DNA of 6,115 bases from Candidatus Bathyarchaeum sp. (GTDB lineage: Archaea > Thermoproteota > Bathyarchaeia > Bathyarchaeales > Bathyarchaeaceae), in assembly GCA_004376385.1 (NCBI GenBank), contig SOJY01000008.1, positions 1 through 6,115 on the forward strand. The letters run 5' to 3'. Of the stretch, positions 1-5,219 are shown piece by piece. A model generated the notes under the pieces. It did no database searches, was not told the DNA's origin, and worked only from the letters and a program-made list of their open reading frames with translations. A program made the translations under genes and the position numbers. Each line of letters begins with the position of its first letter. Within the stretch, counting starts at the first letter, position 1.

Positions 1-83
1 CCAGAGCAGAAATCTATACCGGAGACCTCTTCGCCTCTGATCCAGCATGTGCTTATGTGCCTAAATTGTTGCGCGAAAAATAG
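1..83 (+). CDS. C-terminal end of an unidentified protein (partial)
   Basis: A frame open from the left window edge encodes the 26-residue tail RAEIYTGDLFASDPACAYVP followed by KLLREK, then a TAG stop at 81-83. The composition, with alternating hydrophobic and charged residues and a Lys/Arg-rich end, looks like a genuine protein terminus. The stop falls 12 bases before the end of the convergent radical SAM gene, a spacing common for tail-to-tail genes in compact genomes. I do not recognise the family. A second frame is also open here but reads on antisense through the neighbouring gene, so it is more likely a shadow. The call rests on very little sequence and needs the upstream contig. Confidence 0.45.
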   Translation, partial: RAEIYTGDLFASDPACAYVPKLLREK

Positions 84-86
84 GGC

Positions 87-106
87 AACAAAACGTTATT
101 TTTGTT
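87..106. terminator. Possible bidirectional terminator between convergent genes
   Basis: The arms AACAAAA (87-93) and TTTTGTT (100-106) are perfect inverted repeats around a 6-base loop. Each strand therefore carries a T-rich run just past or across the end of the gene it transcribes. Archaeal termination relies mainly on T-rich tracts, so this could serve both convergent genes. The stem is all A/T but one pair per arm and thus weak, and it overlaps the radical SAM stop codon. Confidence 0.3.
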
Positions 107-1385
107 CTGTGAATTCCCATGCGATGTTAGCTTTCCAAAGGTCCCCTAATTCGGTCAGTTTAATCTCTTTTTCGTCTATTTCGATTAAACCTTTAGCTTT
201 GAGTCGTTTGAGTTGTTCCGGGTAAACTTCTTCTGGGAGTTTTCCAAATTTTTCTTTGAATTCCAGTTTATCTACTGGTAGGCGTATATAAAGTCTTGTC
301 ATTACCTTTCTCATAATGTCTTTTTCTGTAGATTCTGAGAGTTTTGCGATTGGGAATCTTCCTTCGTTGACTGCTGCTATGTAGTCATGCGCGTTTTCGA
401 TGTTTGAGTACGAGAATCTTTGGAGGTATCCCATGAAGCATCCTGCTCCTGTTGTTAGGATGCCTGCCCATGGCCAGCCGTTTATGCAGTTTTCTTTTTC
501 ATGCCATTCGTCTCTGGAGTAACGGTCGTGACCAATCGGCTTGTAGCCTGCTTCCTTGAATAGCTCGTATGCTGTGGTATACATTTGCTTCGTTAATTCT
601 TGGTCAGCCTGAGGAGGCGCCTTTCCCTCTTGCATCTGTTTATACAGGACCGTTTCAGGGTACACTTCAAGGCAATATGCATCAACTTCTGTGTCCAATT
701 CGATTGCCTTCTTCACTGTATTAGTCCAGCTTTCCAGTGTTTGTCCTGGAATGTTGTACATTATGTCTATGCATACGCAGAGCCCAAGTTTTCTGGCGGT
801 TCTGATTTCTTCTGCGACATGTTCTGCGCTGTCCGGAAGGTTAAGCATCCTTCGTAGTTTGTTGTCAAATGTTTGGGCTCCCATGTCCACTTGATACACG
901 CCATATTCTGCTGCTGCGACGAGTTTGTCTCTGTCGAAGCTTCTGGAGGAGCCAGTTATTTTGATGAAGTAGTCGTCTACTGTGTTGAAGTTTTCTTCAC
1001 AGAATTTTATTAGACCAAACATCTGGTCTTTACTCATGAGGCTTGGTGTTCCCCCGCCCAAAACTATTTCATCAAACTCGCTGGTTTGAACATACTTTGT
1101 TTTGGCGTACATCATCAACTCTTTCTTTAGAGCCTCAAGATAGGGGTCCATCAAGGAAAGGGAATAAGGGTTGTTTGGGTAGTAGCAGAATGTACATCGG
1201 GAATCGCAGAAGGATATCCACGGCTGGAGCTCCATCACCTTATTTGATGTGTTCTCGGTTGACAAGAACTCCATGAATGTATTGTATGTTTCAGGTGCGA
1301 TATCCTGATAATCCCGGTATGTGTAAGGAGGCCAACTCTCTCTTGAGCTGTAGGTGTTCTCTTTTTCTGGGCTAGAGTTTTTCAT
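96..1385 (-). CDS. HemN/HemW-like radical SAM protein (coproporphyrinogen III oxidase family)
   Basis: This 429-residue protein belongs to the radical SAM family that includes oxygen-independent coproporphyrinogen III oxidase and the heme chaperone HemW. Visible motifs are the iron-sulfur cluster triad CDSRCTFC (Cys60, Cys64, Cys67), the family signature GGGTPS (110-115), DIMYNIPGQT (207-216), a glycine-rich TGAGCFMGYLQR segment (312-323), and a HemN-type C-terminal winged-helix region ending LTELGDLWKANIAWEF. The frame stays open to a TTG at 1472. I choose the ATG at 1385 because the extra 29 residues lack family resemblance and a TATA box at 1428-1436 would start transcription near 1406, inside that extension. 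A GGGG run about nine bases upstream may aid ribosome binding. The usual Glu-x-Asn-Pro SAM-contact motif of the family is not visible; the matching stretch reads IKITGSS. True coproporphyrinogen oxidase, HemW-like chaperone, or another radical SAM activity on a tetrapyrrole are all possible. Confidence 0.85.
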   Translation of the reverse strand: MKNSSPEKENTYSSRESWPPYTYRDYQDIAPETYNTFMEFLSTENTSNKVMELQPWISFCDSRCTFCYYPNNPYSLSLMDPYLEALKKELMMYAKTKYVQTSEFDEIVLGGGTPSLMSKDQMFGLIKFCEENFNTVDDYFIKITGSSRSFDRDKLVAAAEYGVYQVDMGAQTFDNKLRRMLNLPDSAEHVAEEIRTARKLGLCVCIDIMYNIPGQTLESWTNTVKKAIELDTEVDAYCLEVYPETVLYKQMQEGKAPPQADQELTKQMYTTAYELFKEAGYKPIGHDRYSRDEWHEKENCINGWPWAGILTTGAGCFMGYLQRFSYSNIENAHDYIAAVNEGRFPIAKLSESTEKDIMRKVMTRLYIRLPVDKLEFKEKFGKLPEEVYPEQLKRLKAKGLIEIDEKEIKLTELGDLWKANIAWEFTEQK

Positions 1386-1427
1386 GTTGAATTTCCCCAG
1401 ATTCCATGCTAATGAACTATTTACGAA

Positions 1428-1436
1428 TAATATAAA
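1428..1436 (-). promoter_or_regulatory. TATA box of the HemN-like gene
   Basis: On the minus strand this reads TTTATATTA, close to the archaeal TATA consensus. Its centre is about 47 bases upstream of the ATG at 1385, predicting a transcript start near 1406 and a leader of roughly 20 bases. It suggests the radical SAM gene can be transcribed independently of the methyltransferase gene upstream. Confidence 0.5.
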
Positions 1437-1583
1437 CTTGCGTTTTTTCGAAATTAGGCCTTTTATCCACAACTTTTTGTTGTATGCTCGTTTGACATAG
1501 TCTTAACTCTGACTCTGCTAAATGTGGCATGTGATCATTTATGAAACTAGGCATCTTTGTTGTTCTGTTTACATGTCACAAAA

Positions 1584-2153
1584 TTAACAGATAGATTCTC
1601 CGCGTGAAACCACCAATTTTCTGAATCTGTCTACGATGAAAGATAAAAACAATGCTAAATATGCGGTAATCTGGAGCGGTAAATGTATACCTTGGAAGAT
1701 TGACATTATAAATGGCATATATGTGCGGTCTTCGGCTAGAAAATCATAAAAGTTTTTTGACACTCTTTTTGCTTCATTGTAAGCCTCCTTTAGTTCAGTT
1801 GGCTTAATGATCACCGATGTATCCGCCATGAATGCTGTGTCAAAGCTTTTGTCTCTAAAAGGCAGGTCCAAAATCGATGCAAGAAGAACATCTTTTCCTG
1901 TTCTTTTTGCGCGCTTAAGCATTTCTTTACTAAAATCAACACCCAAATCTGCGTAAGCCAAAAATCTGCCATTGCCACATCCTAAATCCACGGTTTTTCC
2001 CTTTTGCTTCTTTAGAAACTTTCGTAGTTTATTGTCGTTCAAATTGAAATAAAATCCAAAAAGGAACGGTAAAGACTTGAAATAGATGGGGGAAAAGTTG
2101 CTCCAATATTTCGGTTTGTCATATTCGGAAAGCCATCTGTATTCAGGTTTCAT
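1584..2153 (-). CDS. Small class I SAM-dependent methyltransferase with hydrophobic C-terminal helix
   Basis: The 189-residue protein carries a Rossmann methyltransferase core. Motif I is VDLGCGNGR (55-63) for SAM binding, the second strand ends GVDFS (71-75), and ILDLPFRDKSFDTAFMADTSVI (94-115) covers the later strands, as in the Methyltransferase_11/25 families. The substrate cannot be told from sequence. It is short for the family. After the helix at 119-133 the usual 'LKPGG' turn and last beta-hairpin are not recognisable; instead a hydrophobic segment (about 158-174, PLQITAYLALFLSFIVD) is followed by RFRKLVVSR, suggesting membrane attachment with a basic cytoplasmic flank. The start is the ATG at 2151-2153, with AGGAAG about 12 bases upstream. 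The gene lies 75 bases after the CbiA-like gene on the same strand and about 198 bases before the radical SAM gene start. Co-transcription with the CbiA-like gene is plausible. A tetrapyrrole, lipid or quinone substrate would all fit. Confidence 0.8.
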   Translation of the reverse strand: MKPEYRWLSEYDKPKYWSNFSPIYFKSLPFLFGFYFNLNDNKLRKFLKKQKGKTVDLGCGNGRFLAYADLGVDFSKEMLKRAKRTGKDVLLASILDLPFRDKSFDTAFMADTSVIIKPTELKEAYNEAKRVSKNFYDFLAEDRTYMPFIMSIFQGIHLPLQITAYLALFLSFIVDRFRKLVVSRGESIC

Positions 2154-2228
2154 AATGGAACTATCTTCCTAAACGCTGACCTGTAGAAGTCGGTAATTCT
2201 TACGTAAATCGTTGTAATAAACCATGTT

Positions 2229-3638
2229 TTATTTGTGACTGTAATCTTCAGAATGTTTAACGAATTTTTCGGCAATTTTTGTGTTAAAAGCAAAGTAAAT
2301 GAGCCCAACTACAGCTAGTGTGTTGTTTTCCATTAATCCTTCATGCTCGCCATCAATTCCTTTTCCGGTTCGCATCTTGTAGGCGAATCTCGCGTCCTTT
2401 GGAATATCTATAATCCTTGAAAAGCGGAAGTCGTTACCATGAATAACAGTTCCCTTTTGAGTTAGCAAGTTGTCATTTATTGTTTCCATCCGTGTGGAAT
2501 CCAGTGCCTGAAGCTTCCAGTCCATTTCGGCTTTTGCTGAAAGAACCCCAACCATGGAAAATGTAGAACCTTTGAAATTTGTTATGGATTTGGTCAGATA
2601 CATTGAACCTCCATGTTCACTGTATATGGGCATTCCGTCGTAAGCTGAATTCCTGATGTTCTGTATCATTGTTTGATTTGCTGCCAAGTGTTCTGCAACC
2701 CTGTCCGGGAAGCCGCCTGGAAAGTATAATCCGTCGAGGTTTGGTGGAAGCTCTTTGTCGTGAATTGGGCTGAAGAAAATGGTTTCTGCTCCATATGCTT
2801 CCAAAAGGTCGATGTTGTCTTGGTTGTGACAGCTGAAAGCTTCGTCGAATGCTATGCCAATTCTAACTTTTTTTTGCCTCTGCTTGGATGGATAAACTTG
2901 GTTTTCTATGTCGGGCAGTTCCTCTGCTTGTTTAGCTATATCCAAGATTTTGTCAATTTCAATATGTTTTCCAACGTATTCGACTAGTTCGGAGAGAGTT
3001 GTTTTTAACGTTTCTTTTTCAGGTATCGGGATGAGACCTCCACGTCTGGCAGGCAATATAATCTCCGCGTTATAGGGAATCACACCAAACACTGGCACTT
3101 TTGTAGTTGATTCAACAGCTCTTTTCACCCACTCCGCCTGTTGCCATCCTCTAACATTGTTTATAATCACGCCTTTAACATTCACTTGTTTGTTTAACAA
3201 TTTGAAAACGTGTAAAATGGCGTGGGCAACTTCGGCTCTGTGCATCCACATGCTGCCTATATCAAAAACTAGAATGATAGGTGCCTTTAGGATTCTGGCT
3301 ATCTGGGCGGTGCCTTCGTAATCGTTGACGTCGTCTATTAGTCGTGGGATTCCTTGGAAGATGCCGCCCGCTCCCTCGATGATTGCTAGATCAGCGTTTT
3401 TGGCTGATCTTTCAAAGCTCTCTAATACTGTCCTTGGTGATGTGAGCCATGCGTCTAGGTGTCTTGACGGTTTTTTAGTTACTTCGGTGTGATATGTGGC
3501 GTCTATGTGGTCTGGACCTGATTTGAATGCTTGAACGTTTAGCCCTTTTTTCATAAAGGCTCCCATTATTCCTGTGGCAACCGTTGTTTTGCCTCCTTCG
3601 CCGTAGAGGCCTGCAATAACAACTCTGGGTACGTTCAT
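2229..3638 (-). CDS. CbiA/CobB/CfbB-like a,c-diamide synthase homologue with degenerate glutaminase site
   Basis: The 469-residue protein has the full two-domain architecture of cobyrinate (or Ni-sirohydrochlorin) a,c-diamide synthases, which amidate two ring carboxylates using ATP and glutamine. The N-terminal ATP-binding domain shows a P-loop GEGGKTT (13-19), KSGPDHID (39-46) matching the family KxGPDYID, HLDAWL (60-65), and EGAGGIFQG (88-96) in place of EGxMGLFDG. The C-terminal class I GATase domain begins near 258 (RIGIAFDEAF) and includes LDGLYFPGGFPD (301-312). The expected nucleophile motif AECGGLMYL reads SEHGGSMYL, so Cys is replaced by His342. The expected GHEFHYS reads GNDFRFS, so the catalytic His is replaced by Arg405. 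Glutamine hydrolysis should be lost while the fold is kept. The length is normal and the frame intact, so this is not a simple pseudogene. It may be an ammonia-using amidase or a paralogue with another substrate, so no cob/cfb symbol is assigned. It is the first gene of the minus-strand group with the methyltransferase and HemN-like protein. Confidence 0.85.
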   Translation of the reverse strand: MNVPRVVIAGLYGEGGKTTVATGIMGAFMKKGLNVQAFKSGPDHIDATYHTEVTKKPSRHLDAWLTSPRTVLESFERSAKNADLAIIEGAGGIFQGIPRLIDDVNDYEGTAQIARILKAPIILVFDIGSMWMHRAEVAHAILHVFKLLNKQVNVKGVIINNVRGWQQAEWVKRAVESTTKVPVFGVIPYNAEIILPARRGGLIPIPEKETLKTTLSELVEYVGKHIEIDKILDIAKQAEELPDIENQVYPSKQRQKKVRIGIAFDEAFSCHNQDNIDLLEAYGAETIFFSPIHDKELPPNLDGLYFPGGFPDRVAEHLAANQTMIQNIRNSAYDGMPIYSEHGGSMYLTKSITNFKGSTFSMVGVLSAKAEMDWKLQALDSTRMETINDNLLTQKGTVIHGNDFRFSRIIDIPKDARFAYKMRTGKGIDGEHEGLMENNTLAVVGLIYFAFNTKIAEKFVKHSEDYSHK

Positions 3639-3640
3639 CG

Positions 3641-3649
3641 CCTTTTCCT
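3641..3649 (-). promoter_or_regulatory. Ribosome-binding site of the CbiA-like gene
   Basis: On the minus strand AGGAAAAGG lies two bases before the ATG at 3636-3638, with its AGGA part about 7 bases away. It supports this ATG as the start, and the encoded N-terminus MNVPRVVIAG fits the family's first beta strand just before the P-loop. Confidence 0.55.
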
Positions 3650-3707
3650 ACATCAATTGTTACAGAATGTTCACACCTAGGAACCACTTAAACAATTTAC
3701 CAAGCAC

Positions 3708-3715
3708 ATATAAAA
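3708..3715 (-). promoter_or_regulatory. TATA box of the CbiA-like gene
   Basis: TTTTATAT on the minus strand, centred about 73 bases upstream of the ATG at 3638, predicts a transcript start near 3685 and a leader of roughly 47 bases. It is the only strong TATA-like element between the start codon and about 3720, so it probably drives the CbiA-like gene and perhaps the methyltransferase after it. Confidence 0.5.
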
Positions 3716-4016
3716 CTTCGCGCTAATGATTTGAAATTATGAGTGGTAGGTTTTGTATTGCTGAAAAACAAAACTTTGGACTATTTTTAAGAAAATGATT
3801 TAGTTCTGATGCTTTTACCTATCTTTGAAGCGTTCGATGAGAAAGATTTCACCCATCCTGATCCATATGTTAAAACTAAGCTAAATTTTGGCAGATATTA
3901 ATTTTAGTTGTTGTAACAATGTTGAAACATACTTAACGGTCAAACGACTTCAAACAAATATTTTTCACAGAAACAACTAAACGTTAAACTTGAATTTTAA
4001 TCCAACAAACTGATTG
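3716..4016. other. AT-rich intergenic region without a convincing gene
   Basis: This gap of about 300 bases lies between the promoter of the CbiA-like gene and the end of the membrane methyltransferase gene. I see no tRNA, no tandem repeat array and no long open frame. Two short plus-strand frames exist: 19 codons from 3739, and 30 codons at 3809-3901 whose product includes FEAFDEKDFTHPDPYVKTKL. The second has a protein-like composition and could be a decayed gene fragment, but it has no clear ribosome-binding site. Several A- and T-rich stretches at 3940-4016 lie downstream of the methyltransferase gene and may help end its transcript. Confidence 0.5.
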
Positions 4017-4724
4017 TTAAGAACTAACTGTTTTTCTTCGTATGCGTGGTATGAACGCTGGAACCCTGCGTTTGTATTTTAGGTATTCTTCTCCGAATGT
4101 TTTTTCCGCTTCTTTTTCCTCTGTTTTTGAAAGTTTATTATAGAGGATTACGAGGACGGGCCACAGTGCAAGCATGATGATTGTGAGCCACTGAACATTC
4201 ATGCCGAGAGTGATTAAAAGGAAGCCTAGATATTGTGGATGGCGAACGTAGCGGTATAATCCCGTGGTAACAAGCTTGCCTTTGGCCTGGTAGATTTGTT
4301 TCCAGCCATAGATTACCAAGAGTATGCCTATGCCCATGATGACTTTGGAGATGGTAAACACTATGTGATGGAAAAAATAGGACATTTCTTGTCCCATTCC
4401 TTGAGTTAAGATGAATTCCAGAGAATAAATTTCGTTGTATCCGAAAACTCCCATGAAAATGTACATGGTTAAGGGTAAACCGAACATTTCAGCAAAAAAT
4501 GCAACTATAAATGCCAAATAAACACTGCTGGGGAGGCGTGCTACTTTCCTTCTGAACTGTAGCAGTGCCACGAAAAGACCGAAGAAAACAACGTTCACAG
4601 TCACCAGCAGCCACTGGTTCCAACCAAACGATGTTAGAGTAAGATAGTACAACGCAATAGATACTACTGACAGCACAACCATGAAAAAAATAATGCTTTT
4701 GAGTTTTTCTGTCTTAATGTTCAA
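4017..4724 (-). CDS. Integral membrane methyltransferase, ICMT/PEMT-like
   Basis: The protein has about 235 residues. The C-terminal third carries the signature of isoprenylcysteine carboxyl methyltransferase and phospholipid N-methyltransferase-like proteins: GLYRYVRHPQYLG (155-167), a hydrophobic hairpin (about 168-196), then EEKEAEKTFGEEYLKYKRRVPAFIP (202-226). In this family the RHPxY and EExxL...FGxEYxxY elements form the SAM pocket at the membrane surface. About five hydrophobic segments are visible (about 10-31, 37-55, 66-92, 121-142, 168-196). The substrate is unknown; archaeal members may methylate lipids, quinones or small thiols. The start is uncertain. The listed start is TTG at 4722-4724, only two bases after a strong AAAGGAGG; the ATT at residue 3 sits at the ideal 8 bases; the first in-frame ATG is residue 15 and lacks a ribosome-binding site. 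An in-frame TGA upstream rules out a much longer protein. It is transcribed divergently from the beta-helix remnant, with paired palindromes between them that probably regulate it. Confidence 0.85.
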   Translation of the reverse strand: MNIKTEKLKSIIFFMVVLSVVSIALYYLTLTSFGWNQWLLVTVNVVFFGLFVALLQFRRKVARLPSSVYLAFIVAFFAEMFGLPLTMYIFMGVFGYNEIYSLEFILTQGMGQEMSYFFHHIVFTISKVIMGIGILLVIYGWKQIYQAKGKLVTTGLYRYVRHPQYLGFLLITLGMNVQWLTIIMLALWPVLVILYNKLSKTEEKEAEKTFGEEYLKYKRRVPAFIPRIRRKTVSS

Positions 4725-4726
4725 AG

Positions 4727-4734
4727 CCTCCTTT
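4727..4734 (-). promoter_or_regulatory. Strong ribosome-binding site at unusual distance from the start
   Basis: AAAGGAGG on the minus strand is the best Shine-Dalgarno match noticed in the window. It lies 2 bases from the TTG at 4724, 8 bases from an in-frame ATT at 4718, and 44 bases from the first in-frame ATG at 4682. It also lies inside an 8-codon frame, ATG at 4740 to TAA at 4714 (MDKGGFEH), in another phase that overlaps the gene start. Confidence 0.55.
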
Positions 4735-4757
4735 ATCCATCAAATAATGTGTCCGCT

Positions 4758-4771
4758 AATTAATCTAAAAA
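4758..4771 (-). promoter_or_regulatory. TATA-like element of the membrane methyltransferase gene
   Basis: The minus strand reads TTTTTAGATTAATT immediately downstream of the first palindrome. Its T-rich core centred near 4767 predicts a transcript start around 4742, giving a leader of about 17 bases that contains the ribosome-binding site. It is a weak match to the consensus on its own; the position beside the operator is the main support. Confidence 0.35.
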
Positions 4772-4776
4772 GATTT

Positions 4777-4798
4777 TTTGTCAAGAAACATTGACTAA
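4777..4798. promoter_or_regulatory. Palindromic operator, copy 1
   Basis: This 22-bp site reads TTTGTCAA-GAAACA-TTGACTAA. Its arms are inverted repeats with one mismatch, around a 6-base spacer. It matches copy 2 at 20 of 22 positions with the same spacer length and orientation, and lies next to the TATA-like element of the divergent methyltransferase gene. This architecture is typical of a dimeric winged-helix regulator such as those of the MarR or ArsR/PadR type. The regulator itself is not in the window. Confidence 0.7.
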
Positions 4799-4810
4799 AA
4801 CATTTTCACC

Positions 4811-4832
4811 TTAGTCAAGAAACTTTGACTAA
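4811..4832. promoter_or_regulatory. Palindromic operator, copy 2
   Basis: This 22-bp site reads TTAGTCAA-GAAACT-TTGACTAA with perfect 8-base arms. It starts 34 bp after copy 1, close to three helical turns, so two bound dimers would sit on roughly the same face of the DNA. It lies just upstream of the TATA-like stretch of the plus-strand beta-helix remnant. Confidence 0.75.
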
Positions 4833-4837
4833 GAATG

Positions 4838-4849
4838 TTTTATTAGATT
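4838..4849 (+). promoter_or_regulatory. TATA-like element facing the beta-helix remnant
   Basis: TTTTATTAGATT lies six bases after copy 2. It mirrors the element on the other side of copy 1, where the minus strand reads TTTTTAGATTAA. Spacing to the ATG at 4861 is slightly short for a leaderless transcript, so its present activity is uncertain. A second TATA-like run, TATATATAAA, lies at 4874-4883 inside the remnant. Confidence 0.35.
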
Positions 4850-4860
4850 TAGTGGTAAGG

Positions 4861-5204
4861 ATGAATTGTTATGCTATATATAAAACAAAAGAAATCAAAG
4901 CAACGGTTGTTCTATTGATAGTTTTCTTTTGTTCTGCTGTCTCTTTCGGAAAGCTTTACTGTAAAACGGAGGCAAAGACGATAGTTGTTCCCGACGAATA
5001 TGGTTCTATTCAAGAGGCTGTCGACAATGCCCAGATGGCGACACCATATCCGTGAAAAAAGGAACCTACGAGGGAGCCATAAATCAAACGTTAGCCATAA
5101 ACAAGACGATCTCGCTCATAGGCGAAGACCCCGAAAACACCATACTGAACCACCGCATTATCTTTATTAATAACCCTTTTTGTCTATTAATCGCAAATAT
5201 TTGA
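4861..5204 (+). pseudogene. Frameshifted, truncated secreted beta-helix (NosD/pectate-lyase-fold) protein remnant
   Basis: The N-terminus (from the ATG at 4861) has a signal-peptide shape: a Lys-containing start, a hydrophobic core ATVVLLIVFFCSAVSFG, then KTIVVPDEYGSIQEAVDNAQ, the usual opening of archaeal secreted right-handed beta-helix proteins. This frame ends at a TGA at 5053-5055. Moving one base, from 5034, the homology continues without a break as DGDTISVKKGTYEGAINQ, then LAINKTISLIGEDPENTIL, up to a TGA at 5202-5204. A single-base loss near 5032-5034 explains the break. Even when repaired, only about 115 codons remain; family members usually run to several hundred residues with many beta-helix rungs, so the 3' part is missing. 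The last residues (HRIIFINNPFCLLIANI) do not resemble a rung and overlap the likely promoter of the next gene. A sequencing error could explain the frameshift but not the truncation. Confidence 0.75.
5163..5172 (+). promoter_or_regulatory. TATA-like box of the B12-binding radical SAM gene
   Basis: TTTATTAATA, centred about 52 bases before the ATG at 5220, predicts a transcript start near 5193 and a leader of about 27 bases containing GAGG (5203-5206). It lies within the tail of the beta-helix remnant, which suggests that tail is no longer selected as protein. Confidence 0.4.
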
Positions 5205-5219
5205 GGACGAATTGTAAGG

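Noticed and set aside
81..144. TAG at 81-83 read through as pyrrolysine
   Set aside because: The continuation to the TAA at 144-146 is antisense to the neighbouring gene, is not family-like, and nothing in the window indicates a pyrrolysine system.
600..1276. Three plus-strand open frames of 67-85 codons
   Set aside because: They lie antisense to the well-supported radical SAM gene and encode nothing family-like.
1386..1472. N-terminal extension of the HemN-like protein from a TTG at 1472
   Set aside because: The 29 extra residues show no family resemblance, the TTG has no ribosome-binding site, and a TATA box at 1428-1436 places the likely transcript start inside the extension.
2181..2210. 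Short inverted repeats in the gap between the CbiA-like and methyltransferase genes, including TTACGTAA
   Set aside because: They are short or imperfect, occur once, and are not positioned at a clear promoter element.
4777..4832. The two palindromes as a minimal CRISPR array
   Set aside because: There are only two units, the sequence between them is just 12 bases, and their place between divergent promoters fits operators much better.
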